The notes under the pieces: model-generated
What the model was told of the DNA's origin: nothing
Database searches by the model: none
The model's input: only the letters and a program-made list of their open reading frames with translations
NCBI GenBank assembly: GCA_902778925.1
Contig: CACYZN010000002.1
Location: 1 to 64,000, forward strand
Origin: an uncultured Bacteroidota bacterium
Lineage (GTDB): Bacteria; Bacteroidota; Bacteroidia; Bacteroidales; P3
Reading direction: 5' to 3'
DNA length: 64,000 nucleotides
Translations under genes and position numbers: made by a program
Shown: piece after piece, positions 8,801 through 18,066 of the stretch
How the letters are laid out: each line of letters opens with the position of its first letter
How positions within the stretch are numbered: position 1 is the stretch's first letter

Positions 8801-11800
8801 GCGAAGGATATTTGCTTTCGGCAAAGGTGCTGAACGTGTAGTCGAGCTCGGTGTTGTTGTCGGAAGCAGGACGGAGTTGATTCTTCATCCTGATGGTGTC
8901 GTTGCGGCGTACCATATCGGTAGAGAGGTCGGTCCACACACGCAACTGGTAGCTACTGGCAGTGGTCGCGCTGCTGAAGTGGAGCAACGAGTCGAAGGTG
9001 TACACATAGGTTTGTCCGGCACTGATATTGGCGCTGCAAATCTGGGTAACCTGCTGTATCGGGGCGGTATTGTTACCCTTGCGCAGCTGGAAGGTTACAG
9101 GCACATTGCTGATGCTCTGGGTGCCATAGTTGGCGATGCGGACCCGGACGGTGTCGTTCTCGGAATAGACACGGCCACCGAGCGGTGCCAGCACGGCCTC
9201 AATGGCGACGTCCTTGGTCACACGCGGCGCCACATGCACAGTCACCGACGAGAAGGCACTCGGGCAGTTCTTGTCGCTGTAGCACCTCAGATAGTATATA
9301 GAGTCGTGGAAATACTGCGGTGTGGTGTTCCATACGCGCGACTTCTCATAGTTGTTGATGTCGGAGGCTTTGGGGTAGAAATGCGTTGCCGTAGTGTCGC
9401 GATACCAACGTACCGGACGGCTCATGTTCTGAGTGGCCGTGACCTCGCCCCATGTACCGTAAGGCACCGTGACGCCATCGCTGTGCGGCGGCTGCGGCAC
9501 ATAGTTGGCCTCGGCAGTGATATAGCTGGCGGTGTCGTTCTCATTCTTTATATCGTATTGGTAGTTGAGCCATCCGCGGAGGCGTACCTTGATATTGAGC
9601 GAAGTGTCGGTGGGATAGAGGTTGGCCGGCGTGGCAAAGGTGATTACCCTCTGGCTGTTGGTGCCGGTCTTGGTGAGGGCGGTCTCGAAAGTATAGGTCT
9701 CGGTGGTTACACCGGTAGGCATCGTCGGGATGTAGACCTTGTTGGAGTCGGGATTGTTGGCTATGATGGAGGGATGGTAGCCCTGGGCGGTATAGCTTAT
9801 GTCGATGCTTGTACCGGCAGGTATATCCTTACTACCGACGTTCTTCACAGTGATAGCCACGGTGGTGTTCTGCATGGCGCAGGCCTGGCCTGTGGCGGTA
9901 ATCTTCACCGCCTGGATATTGAATGCCGGGGCAAGATAGAACTGGGCGCTCATCTCGTTGTCGGACATATCTTCGTCGTTGTCGGACACCAGCACTATCT
10001 TCACCATCTGAGTATCTATCACGCCCAGCGGCATCGCGATAATGACAGAGTCCACGACCTTGACCGTCGAGGCAAGCGGGCCAATCTGCCTTATCTCGGA
10101 GGTGCACTCGTCCTCATGGCCGACCACGTAGGCATACCACCTTACATCGTTTTCCAGAGAGGCTCCATTGTTGTAGAACTCAGCCTTGACCACCAAAGGA
10201 TCGGTCTCGGTATTGAGCGGGTTGTTGATGTTGGTCGGCATCTTGGGATCGGTGATGCGCAGAATGGTTACATTGTGGTCAAGGCGGTCCATTTCATGGG
10301 CACCGATTGTCGGGCTTGGCATCGGAGGACGCGTGTTGCCGTCAATATCGTCGAGCACTTCCGTATTGTACTGAGCCTTGCCACAGAGATTGGTCATGAG
10401 CAGATGCAGATCGTCAGGGCTGATGAAGATAGGCTCTTCCTGGACCGAGTTCTCGTCCTTGTTGTTGGCATTCTGAAGGGCGGTCAGCGTAGCGCGGTCG
10501 GCTCCCCAGTAGGCCAGCTTGGTAGTACCAGTATTATAGTAGTCGTTATAGTCGGACATAGAGATGCTGTTGGCCGAGGCGACATAATAGGCATAAGTCC
10601 TGCTGTGGTTGGAGAAGATATTGCTCATCACACGCAGGTTGCTGGTATTGGCTGTGGCAAAGAAGGCTCTGATGTCCTTCTGGGCCTCGCCGGCATCCAC
10701 ACGCACTGTGTTGTAGTAGATACTCAGGTTCGAACTGTTGCCATCCACATGTATACCATAGGCGTTGCCAGTACCCTTTGCGCTAATCATGTTGTTTACG
10801 AAGTAGGCGCCGTCAAGGCCATTGCCCATTACATTGTTGAGCTTGATACCCACTTTGGCACCGCTCGAAGCATCGACCAGGTAGACCTTGTTTTTCTTAA
10901 TCGTGATGGTACTATCCACATTGGCCAGCACCATACCGTTCAGAGCCTGGGAAGCGGCAGTGGCGCCCGACCGCAGTTCGTTGCCACTAACCTCAAGCAC
11001 CGTAACACCATTCAGGTCGATACCTGTATTCATAAAGTTGCTGAAGGTGTTATTCTGTACGTAGATGTTCTCGTATCGGTTGTCCGAAGTGGCAGCCTTC
11101 AACGAGTAATAGCCGCTGTCGAGACTGCTATTGACCAATGTCAAGCCTCCACAGCCATTTTCCATCACCAGGCAGGAAGCGGCAGCATTGTTGATGCCAC
11201 TCTTCACACGCAGTGTGCTGTTTCTGACTGTTATATTGCCGCAACCATTCAGCACAAGCGCATTGGCGGCATTGCCGCTTACCGGACGCGAAACAATAGT
11301 GAGGTTCTCTATAGTCACATAAGAGGCAGAGTCGAGCCGGAACACATAGTTGTCGGCAGCACTGGTATTGCCTATCAAGCAAGACCCTACGCTATCGCCT
11401 GTACTACCGATGAAGCTGATAGTGTTAGTGGCCGACGAGCCGTACACATTGCCAAGCTGCACTTGCTCATTATAGGTACCGGCCTCGACAAGGAACATTA
11501 CGGGACCCGTGATACCTACAGTGTTCAGGGTATCGACGGCAGACTTGAAGGTGTGGAAGTCGGCGGTGCTGTCAAGTCCGATACTATAAACACCTCCGCA
11601 GAAGCGCACTGTGATATATCCCTGTATTGTGTCATTGGTAGCGATAGTGTCACCCTCGGCTGCAACGACAAGTTTGATGGAGTGGCGACCGGCAGCAATC
11701 GGCTTGCTGAAGAGCGGCACCGTTATCTCGTCTCCAGCGGAGATAGTGTCTGTGAGTACCGTGGTATCGGCCACATCCGAACTGTCAAAGTAGTAGTACA

Positions 11801-14800
11801 GCGAGAAGCCTTCGATGTCCATACCGCCCAGATTGCTTATGGAAACCTGGGGAGTCACGTCGACACAGGTAGTATACTCCACTGTATCGAAGCCTGTAGG
11901 CCAAGCCACCATGGCATCGTGGTCGGGAATACCAATCAGGTGCACGTTGATGCTGCTGATAGGACCATTACAGCCGAACACATCGCCGTTGAACATAATG
12001 TTCGGGCGGTTGCCACTGGGCGTTTTGCCTGCGCCGACATAATCTATCGTCGACGGCGACACCGCGCTGTTGCTAGCATTATACAGTACTGTGTTGGCAG
12101 CCGTGCTGTAGGCGGTCTGCAGGCCCGATGTTACGGCGGCGCTGTTCTCGAACACCACCTGGACCACCAGATTCGACTCGCCGTCCCACAGGTAGGGGCG
12201 ATCCAAGACATGCCATATCCAGTCGTGTGAGCTGGAGCGGTAGACAATCAAGGAATCCATGTCGAGGTATATCTCGGTGTTCTTCCATGCCGTTGTAGAA
12301 GTGAACGTATTGGCCGTGGTTGTGCCAAGCGATATTCTGTAGTTCTCGAGCACAATCGAGTCCTTGCCGCCATGTATACTGTCGAGGTGGAAGGCCAGCG
12401 AGTAGATATAACCCTTCTCGAGACCTATACCCTGCAGCTCAGAGGCAGTGTAGATATACTGCTGCTTCACATTCTTGTTTTGCGGCAGGTAGGGCGACGG
12501 GTAGTTGTTCTTGTTGCTCGACTTTGTGTCGTCGAGACCCACACGTCCCACGACCGACTCGGTACCGATATAGCTCACACCCACGGTGCCCTGCGAATAC
12601 AGCAGGTCGGTTATATAGGTATAACCCGTGTCGGCGACATTCATATCGTAGTCGTACCACACCGGCAGACGACCGGCCACGGGGGCTATGGTCAGCGTGT
12701 CGCGCTCGCCATAGTTCGAGGTGTCGTCGGCAGCCACCACCGGCAGTTCCGGAGTGAAGAGCGACACAGTGCTCACCGATGTGCTGTCATTGCTGTGGTG
12801 CGGGTCGTCGACCATTGCCGTAGCCCAGATGTTTATCGTAACAGCCGAGTCATGCTCGAAGGCAAGGTTGGCCTGCTGCGCGAAGGTAAACGTGGTATCG
12901 GCACCCGACACAAGGTCGTAGGTCAGCACCTCGCTCACAGTGTCGGCGCCCAGCGTATAGTTCAGCTGAAGTCCCACTATAGCCGAGTCGCCATAGTTGC
13001 GCAGTCTGACCGACACTGGTTCTTCGCCCAGGCCGCAACCTTCGGCCATAGCCAAGGCGGTCACCTCGACATCGGTCGCGGGCGGGTTATTAATGACTAC
13101 CGACACATGGCCTTTCTGGCCCTGGCATCCGTTGTCGGAATAAAGTATCCAGCTGGGGTCGGTCGACTCGAGGGAGAGGGTGTACACTGCCGTAGCTTCG
13201 AGCCAGTCGGAGGCTGTACCGGTAAATCCAGTACGTATCAGGCCACCCACAGTGGCGGCCGACACCTGCACCTCGTTGCCGCTCCACACATACGACGGCA
13301 CCGCCTCGTTAGCCCACGTTACTGCCTGGGTGGCAGGAGTAGTGCCGGCAATCAGCCCGTTCAGCGGCAGGGCATCCTCGGCATGGCCGTTGTGACGGTA
13401 TACTATACCAAAATTGGCGGTGGAGGCAGGAATAATTCTGGCGCCGGAATACACGGTCGTCTCCGTGTTCGACGAGTTGCCGCTGTTGAACTGCACCACG
13501 AGCGACTTGCCGGGGGCTATGAACACATTGCCAAAGGCAATAAACTTGTTGTTGAGGTTGGTATTGGGCTGGGCGGCCACTATGCGCAGTGTGTCGCCCT
13601 GCAGGAATGCCGTGTCGTCGCCGATATTGGTCAGCTGCACTGCCAGCACGGTATTGTTGGTCATCCAGCTGGGCATAGGATTAGGAACACCCACAGCTCC
13701 CGTGTTCTTCATCATCACCTGGGTGATACGCACTATGGGCAGTTCGCGGTGCTGCGACACATAGTAGTCGGTATCCTGACGCAGCTCGGTAGTGACAAGG
13801 GTGCTGCCCTTCATGAAGGGTTCCTCGTCGTCGGCACCGTAGTACCAGTACACCGTCGAAGAGCGCTTCGGGGCCGCCGGGTCGTTGTACACGCTCCACT
13901 GGTCGACACCCTCGGTGATGGTCACGGTGGCACTTGTCATATAGTCGACCGAGTCGAACACATCGGTCGGTGCAGTCGACTGGTAGCGGCTCACCACGGT
14001 GAAGACGCTAGTGTCGTTGGTCTTGTTGGGGTCGTCGTCGCACACCACCCACATCTTGATGCTGTAGGTAGCGTCGAGCGTGCCATTCGACGGCAGCTGC
14101 AGATACGTGCCAGTATGCACCTCGGCCACACCTTCGGCGGGCACCGTGTCGGTCACCACGATGGTGTCGACGGCGCCGTTGTTAATCCTGTAGGCGAGCT
14201 TGAGTGTGGTGGCACTGCTGTCGGTAAGAACCGAGATACCGTTGTTGCGCACGCTGAGCACCATCTCGACCGAGTCGGGCATGTCGCACACATCGGCCAG
14301 CGGGCTGAGCAAAGCCTCGGTCTCGAAGTCGTAGAAGAGGGCCACATACTCGAAGGCACCGGGGCAGGTGGAGTCGGTGGCACGGGGAGCGTCGAATATA
14401 TCGACCGTCACGTTGGCCATCGGCACGCCGATGCCTTTCAGCTGACGGTTGAAGGTGCGCAGGTCGAAGAGCGAGCCGTTGAGGAAGCCAGGATTGGCCA
14501 CCACCGAAGCGGTGTCCTGCGGCACCATCTGCTGCCATTGCGCCAGGGTCTGGTAGGCGGCGCCCTGGTAGCGGAAGAGGGTGTTGCCGGCACTGTAGTA
14601 CACGTTGTGGCCTACCTGGGCCGTGGTGTCGCTCAGCGGCATGTAGCCAAAGGCGTAGTTGGTCGTCACGCTGAAGCTGGCCACTATGTTGTTCATGAAG
14701 CGGCTGTGGAGCAGAGAACCACCGCCGAAGGTGGCGGCGGCCACATTGTTGCGCTGCGGCGCAATGAGCTTCACCGAGTTGTAGACCACGTCGGTGTACT

Positions 14801-17648
14801 CGGCACTGACTATGTTGAGCGGCGAGAAGAGCTGGTTGGCCGAGCCGTCGTCGTCGCACACTATCATGTTGTTGGCCACCACGGCGCGGTTGGTTGCAGT
14901 GCCATGCACACCGCTCACACCGATGGCCGAGGAGCCGTGGGTGGTGTAGATACGGTTGCTCGTAACCTCGATGGTGCCGGCGCACTCGAGCAGCTGTACC
15001 ACCTTGCCGGCGTTGGTCAGCACGTCGTACATCTCGTTGTGGGCAACCACAATGTCGTCGTGGTTCTCGATGTTGACGGCGCTGTTTATCTGGTTGCGGA
15101 ACACGCTGTTGCTAACCGAGATGCCCACACTGTGTATGAGGGCCGACGTGCCCTGTGCGTTGACGCCGACCGTGGCGCCCTCGAAGAGGCAATTGTCGAT
15201 GCTGATGCTGTCGGCGGCATTGGTGTTGATCATGGCGGGTATGCGCTCGGCCAGGGTGGTGGGCTCGTACATATCCTTGAACGAGCAGGAGGTAAAGCTG
15301 ATGCGCTTATTGTCGGCAGCCAGCTTCACCATGCCCGACAGCAGGCCTTCGTAGCGCACAAAGTCGATGTGGCGGAAGTGGATGTCGGACAGGGCTGTGA
15401 CGTCGATCAAGTAGTCGGCGCCGGTGGTGGCGTCGCCATAGAAAATGGCATGGTTGTTGGTGTCGAGCGACTCGAAGACGATGTAGTTCTGCTGCGAGTG
15501 GCCCTGCACCTCGGGCATGACGAAGGGCTTGTAGAGGCCGGGGGCCAGCTTGACCACCAGCGTGCTGTCCATGCCGCAACGGGTGAGGGAGAAGAGGAAC
15601 TCGTCGATGGTGTTGTAGTCGGCGTTCTGACCGCCAATCTGGCGCACGCCGCTCAGGGCGCCCTCGCACACGATGAACTCGGCATAGCTGGTGTCGTTCA
15701 GCGGCTCGTGGTCGCGGTATTGCATGCCGGCGGCGGTGAGGGTGTCCTCGACCCAGGTGCGCAGGTAGTGGAAGCCGGCGGGGAGCACCATGTTGTCCTC
15801 GATGGTGACGGTGGTTTCGGCACCGGCGGCCAGCGGGCCGGTCCAGTCGAAGTGGCCGAAGATGGTGTCGTCGATGGTGTAGCTGATGCGTATGGCGTTG
15901 ACGGCACGGGCGCCGAAGTTATTGAGCTTTACATCGATGTGGCTCGGCACCGACATCACCGAGTTGCTGTCGTTGGGGAAGAGTATGGCGCTGACGCCCA
16001 TGTCGTACAGCAGCGGCAGGTTGGCGTGCTGCGTCATGACGATGGCGGGGCGGCGGGTCTCGATGTCGAGGCCGTTGGAGAACTGGTTGTCGGAGTAGGG
16101 GTTGCTGCCATAGCCGACATCAACGCTGCGGTAGATGGTCTTCTTGTTGTTGGGGGCCGTAATCATCTTGATGCTGATGGCGGCAGGGTCGACGTCGTTG
16201 TTGTAGAGGGTCTGCATCACCAGGTCGCCACCGCCGTAGAAGAAGGTGTCGGTGAGGTGGATGGTGAACTCTTCGCCGGCGGCATAGGGGCCGAAGGTCA
16301 TGTTCGAGTCGAAGACCACCTGCATGAAGTCGCTGATGAACGGGGGCTCGCCCGCCGAGGCCGACTGGGTGTGCGAGGTGGGCACGTTCTTCATGCGTAT
16401 CTGGAAGGCCTGGCGTGTCTGGGCGGCCGTCAAGGCGGTGCCAATGGTGAAGCGCAGGTCGGTGATGGCGCCGGGGCCATAGCCGGCATTGGCCATGAGG
16501 GTGGAGTCGTAGATCCACTCCGACTTGTTGTCGGCCTTGTTGGGGAATGGGAAATACTGGTAGTTCTGGTTACCGGTGAAGCCTGGCGTGGCCACGCCCA
16601 ACTGCTCGGTACCGCGCACGTACCAGAAGCGTACCCACGAGTCGGTGGCCGAGGGGTAGGTGGCCTCGTTGGCGTTGCTTGAGGCGTCGCGCACCACGCA
16701 GTAGAACTGCATCAGCGTGTCGTAGCCCTCGAAGGGCAGGCGGCACGAGTAGCGCTCCCACACGGTGTTATTGTTGTCGTGTCCGGTGACGTTGCCCTGT
16801 GGGGTCATGGTCACCTTGTGGCGCGTGGGGTCGCTACCGACGGTGTATACCAGATAGACCGAGTCGGGATTGATGCCTTGTGCCACGGTGGTACGGGTGT
16901 CGAGCACCACGGTGGTGCCGCGGCTGTTGGGGTAGGCGCCGCCATCGGGGATGCTGAACATGCTGATCATGGGGCGGCGCATCTCGTTCTGGCTGGCGCG
17001 CACGCGCAGATTGTCTATCCACCAGCCCTGTGTGTTGGCACCCGTCGAGGTGCGCTTCCTCAGGGTGAAGCGGAATATCAGCTTGCGCTCGTTGTTGGGC
17101 ACACCCTGCAGGATGGTGCTGAAGTCGAACCGCTCGTGCTTCCAGCTGTCGTTGGACACGTTGGCGGCATCCGACCATTCGCTGCCGTAGCTCAGGTTAT
17201 TGAAGGCTCCCAGTCCGTCGAAAGCCGAGCTGAAGCTGCCCTCGGTCTTGTTGTAGTACTGGCTGGTGAGCTGCACCCACTGCTGGTCGGTCTGGTTGGC
17301 ACGCTTCACGAATATCTGCGCCACGTTGGAGCTACCGGTCGACATGGGCGAGATGGTGTTGATGTGGTCGAACTCGAGTGCGATGTAGGTAAGCGAGGTG
17401 TTTTGGGTGAAGTCGATGGTGTCGGTATACATCTCGACGGCCGTCGAGGTCGACTGCACCAGCTTCAGCGCCTGGCTTCCGCCGCTCACCAGGTCGGTCG
17501 CCGTCGTAGCGTTCTCGCCCGGCGTCACGCTGTAGCGTACCTGTTCGCCGCTTTCGAAGCCTTGATAGTACATCTCATAGACCTGAGATTGCGCCACCAT
17601 GCCTAAAATCACGAAAATTGCACCAAAGAGTAGTTGCTTTGTTCTCAT
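5829..17648 (-). CDS. Giant T9SS type A cargo protein (3939 residues)
   Basis: Signal peptide MRTKQLLFGAIFVILGM...QS, then a jelly-roll/MAM-like domain (about 25-215) ending WWIDNLRVRA. A right-handed beta-helix follows (about 670-1100), closing with the typical CPGAFEY. Many CARDB-like adhesion beta-sandwiches carry NNGISV or NYGDSAI-type strands, with a second beta-helix at about 2020-2450 ending TIGAHE. A GEVED-type domain (about 2935-3090) contains YIDFNRNGSF, and a second MAM-like domain is at about 3230-3405. The last 75 residues form a type A sorting domain: NYPNPFSQHTVIPFAL, LVYNTEAFYPAG, then basic MRKMIMR. It is predicted to be exported through the T9SS and anchored at or released from the surface. 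Adhesin or polymer-binding function is inference. It is co-transcribed with tilS and occupies about 18 percent of the window. Confidence 0.9.
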   Translation of the reverse strand: MRTKQLLFGAIFVILGMVAQSQVYEMYYQGFESGEQVRYSVTPGENATTATDLVSGGSQALKLVQSTSTAVEMYTDTIDFTQNTSLTYIALEFDHINTISPMSTGSSNVAQIFVKRANQTDQQWVQLTSQYYNKTEGSFSSAFDGLGAFNNLSYGSEWSDAANVSNDSWKHERFDFSTILQGVPNNERKLIFRFTLRKRTSTGANTQGWWIDNLRVRASQNEMRRPMISMFSIPDGGAYPNSRGTTVVLDTRTTVAQGINPDSVYLVYTVGSDPTRHKVTMTPQGNVTGHDNNNTVWERYSCRLPFEGYDTLMQFYCVVRDASSNANEATYPSATDSWVRFWYVRGTEQLGVATPGFTGNQNYQYFPFPNKADNKSEWIYDSTLMANAGYGPGAITDLRFTIGTALTAAQTRQAFQIRMKNVPTSHTQSASAGEPPFISDFMQVVFDSNMTFGPYAAGEEFTIHLTDTFFYGGGDLVMQTLYNNDVDPAAISIKMITAPNNKKTIYRSVDVGYGSNPYSDNQFSNGLDIETRRPAIVMTQHANLPLLYDMGVSAILFPNDSNSVMSVPSHIDVKLNNFGARAVNAIRISYTIDDTIFGHFDWTGPLAAGAETTVTIEDNMVLPAGFHYLRTWVEDTLTAAGMQYRDHEPLNDTSYAEFIVCEGALSGVRQIGGQNADYNTIDEFLFSLTRCGMDSTLVVKLAPGLYKPFVMPEVQGHSQQNYIVFESLDTNNHAIFYGDATTGADYLIDVTALSDIHFRHIDFVRYEGLLSGMVKLAADNKRISFTSCSFKDMYEPTTLAERIPAMINTNAADSISIDNCLFEGATVGVNAQGTSALIHSVGISVSNSVFRNQINSAVNIENHDDIVVAHNEMYDVLTNAGKVVQLLECAGTIEVTSNRIYTTHGSSAIGVSGVHGTATNRAVVANNMIVCDDDGSANQLFSPLNIVSAEYTDVVYNSVKLIAPQRNNVAAATFGGGSLLHSRFMNNIVASFSVTTNYAFGYMPLSDTTAQVGHNVYYSAGNTLFRYQGAAYQTLAQWQQMVPQDTASVVANPGFLNGSLFDLRTFNRQLKGIGVPMANVTVDIFDAPRATDSTCPGAFEYVALFYDFETEALLSPLADVCDMPDSVEMVLSVRNNGISVLTDSSATTLKLAYRINNGAVDTIVVTDTVPAEGVAEVHTGTYLQLPSNGTLDATYSIKMWVVCDDDPNKTNDTSVFTVVSRYQSTAPTDVFDSVDYMTSATVTITEGVDQWSVYNDPAAPKRSSTVYWYYGADDEEPFMKGSTLVTTELRQDTDYYVSQHRELPIVRITQVMMKNTGAVGVPNPMPSWMTNNTVLAVQLTNIGDDTAFLQGDTLRIVAAQPNTNLNNKFIAFGNVFIAPGKSLVVQFNSGNSSNTETTVYSGARIIPASTANFGIVYRHNGHAEDALPLNGLIAGTTPATQAVTWANEAVPSYVWSGNEVQVSAATVGGLIRTGFTGTASDWLEATAVYTLSLESTDPSWILYSDNGCQGQKGHVSVVINNPPATDVEVTALAMAEGCGLGEEPVSVRLRNYGDSAIVGLQLNYTLGADTVSEVLTYDLVSGADTTFTFAQQANLAFEHDSAVTINIWATAMVDDPHHSNDSTSVSTVSLFTPELPVVAADDTSNYGERDTLTIAPVAGRLPVWYDYDMNVADTGYTYITDLLYSQGTVGVSYIGTESVVGRVGLDDTKSSNKNNYPSPYLPQNKNVKQQYIYTASELQGIGLEKGYIYSLAFHLDSIHGGKDSIVLENYRISLGTTTANTFTSTTAWKNTEIYLDMDSLIVYRSSSHDWIWHVLDRPYLWDGESNLVVQVVFENSAAVTSGLQTAYSTAANTVLYNASNSAVSPSTIDYVGAGKTPSGNRPNIMFNGDVFGCNGPISSINVHLIGIPDHDAMVAWPTGFDTVEYTTCVDVTPQVSISNLGGMDIEGFSLYYYFDSSDVADTTVLTDTISAGDEITVPLFSKPIAAGRHSIKLVVAAEGDTIATNDTIQGYITVRFCGGVYSIGLDSTADFHTFKSAVDTLNTVGITGPVMFLVEAGTYNEQVQLGNVYGSSATNTISFIGSTGDSVGSCLIGNTSAADNYVFRLDSASYVTIENLTIVSRPVSGNAANALVLNGCGNITVRNSTLRVKSGINNAAASCLVMENGCGGLTLVNSSLDSGYYSLKAATSDNRYENIYVQNNTFSNFMNTGIDLNGVTVLEVSGNELRSGATAASQALNGMVLANVDSTITIKKNKVYLVDASSGAKVGIKLNNVMGNGLDGAYFVNNMISAKGTGNAYGIHVDGNSSNLSIYYNTVRVDAGEAQKDIRAFFATANTSNLRVMSNIFSNHSRTYAYYVASANSISMSDYNDYYNTGTTKLAYWGADRATLTALQNANNKDENSVQEEPIFISPDDLHLLMTNLCGKAQYNTEVLDDIDGNTRPPMPSPTIGAHEMDRLDHNVTILRITDPKMPTNINNPLNTETDPLVVKAEFYNNGASLENDVRWYAYVVGHEDECTSEIRQIGPLASTVKVVDSVIIAMPLGVIDTQMVKIVLVSDNDEDMSDNEMSAQFYLAPAFNIQAVKITATGQACAMQNTTVAITVKNVGSKDIPAGTSIDISYTAQGYHPSIIANNPDSNKVYIPTMPTGVTTETYTFETALTKTGTNSQRVITFATPANLYPTDTSLNIKVRLRGWLNYQYDIKNENDTASYITAEANYVPQPPHSDGVTVPYGTWGEVTATQNMSRPVRWYRDTTATHFYPKASDINNYEKSRVWNTTPQYFHDSIYYLRCYSDKNCPSAFSSVTVHVAPRVTKDVAIEAVLAPLGGRVYSENDTVRVRIANYGTQSISNVPVTFQLRKGNNTAPIQQVTQICSANISAGQTYVYTFDSLLHFSSATTASSYQLRVWTDLSTDMVRRNDTIRMKNQLRPASDNNTELDYTFSTFAESKYPSRTNTPSTATDEVDIIRFSFNEIDVDLPPLGRTYTNFGAFNNPEYPVLHVTRGMQDTVYMMITNPADQNAVERGKVAVYIDFNRNGSFADSGECVLPVTNLYNNTLLAENVVISNNASLGYMKMRVVATNNAGTPSSNLSGTTGHVLDFLLFVDKQAPAKDLAITKIISPRSYLIKNADTTVVTFRMANRGSQAITSAEIHYDFEGEEPDTTSEGSFTWTGNLLPGTSVNVDLPAHVFQVGTTNLSIWHTLSGDVQPNNDHLDYEYHRFHNIVLELVDDFDSLNYWYAPTGYNAYSRNYWQKGTPNKTRIRHAYSAPNAWVTDLTNAVASGTHGNVSYLYSPIINIAQIKPDTLSFRLSRNLTGSSSMHLEYYNYQNMWVKVESDSSTDNWYNDEEKHVFNGTDTNYVLYRFRTSYISGNFQENMQLRLVYSTPQGSSTASYGDGCAVDNFRISRAQRSVDHGVTEIIYPVNPQYGQTVYPKMVVKNFGFDTLRNLKVGYTHYGTNLAKVSTFTCNIAPNGGIDTFEMTTPFVITSSFPDTFMITAFTISSADRYHDNDTSRRQYVLLPLDNDVSAEAILAPLDHVIAGDSLSVSMRIRNFGAAPLGSATFQYFVSGQGTVTEQVDFLQLLDRPLASMEYFNYTFHQRFRAAMGVMNVTAVVKSDSNDYIYNDTVTKRIMGISSITDVAAASIVLDYTNTNVKVELMIENRGARGVNDFEVGYFINGDTTNVVRETFHAHNQLPALSTGCHVFAQTLPVRSTPYDSITAFVLALNDNDHSNDTTSLQAEPFVDLEAIEVLVEEKANPDCRVFVRLRNNGNFTTFGRQCTIDATINGNPLQYVFNNRAIMPGSVALIQIPRTIPKSPQRQYSGSATVTLVDDTVVANNQTSVVRVVNYVEGVPTVPAEAFELGQNYPNPFSQHTVIPFALSEAAHVRIFVMDATGHLVYNTEAFYPAGNSQLQLDMERFPAGVYYYGIETNQGRQMRKMIMR

Positions 17649-17737
17649 TTTGCGCTTTTGTTTATCTTTTATTTTCAGTTATTTATTCTGTCCCAAATTG
17701 GCACACTGCGCCCTTTGGGGGCACATTTTTGCCGATA

Positions 17738-17768
17738 CAAAAATACTAAAAAATCGCAATTCGCCAAC
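17738..17768 (-). promoter_or_regulatory. Promoter of the giant cargo gene
   Basis: The -7 box TATTTTTG (17745-17738, minus strand) is preceded by GTTGGCG near -33. It starts about 90 bases upstream of the ATG. Confidence is moderate because the -33 element is not TTTG. Confidence 0.55.
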
Positions 17769-17857
17769 TTTTTTTTATATTATTAACACTTAATGCAGCC
17801 ACAGCAGCCCCCTCGCCCACCCTCCTGCGCCGCTTCCTCGCCACTTCCCCTCCGGCC

Positions 17858-17945
17858 GTTGTACTATCGTTGTACTATTGTTGTACTATCGTTGTACTAT
17901 TGAAAACATAAGAACGATAGTACAACGATAGTACAACAATAGCCA
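17858..17945. repeat. 11-bp-register palindromic array (GTTGTACTATC type)
   Basis: Eight 11-base blocks in one register. Four alternate GTTGTACTATC and GTTGTACTATT, the central block is GAAAACATAAG, then two AACGATAGTAC and one AACAATAG. The two arms are inverted complements. It lies 90 bases upstream of the giant gene's promoter and about 50 bases beyond the rlmB terminator. The central block contains ACATAAG, matching the AT-type arrays elsewhere in the window. Confidence 0.85.
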
Positions 17946-17999
17946 CCGGAACTGGAGGGGATGCGGTGCGGAAGGGGTTGCGAGGGCTGGAGGGGGCAC

Positions 18000-18043
18000 T
18001 AAAAAAGCTTTCCGCGAGCGACCGTGGTCGCTCGCGGAAAGCT
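18000..18043 (-). terminator. Rho-independent terminator after rlmB
   Basis: An 18-bp perfect stem (18006-18043; arm AGCTTTCCGCGAGCGACC) with a 2-base loop is followed on the minus strand by a run of T. It closes the hutI / LolD-like / rlmB unit. Confidence 0.9.
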
Positions 18044-18066
18044 GTGCGTCGGGCTGCCGTGGCCCG

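Noticed and set aside
5970..12230. Very long open frame (2086 codons) antisense to the giant cargo gene, and another of 1436 codons at 12372-16682
   Set aside because: They mirror the GC-rich codon pattern of the real gene. They have no signal peptide, no domains and Val/Gly/His-rich low-complexity translations, and the minus-strand frame has clear domains and a sorting signal.
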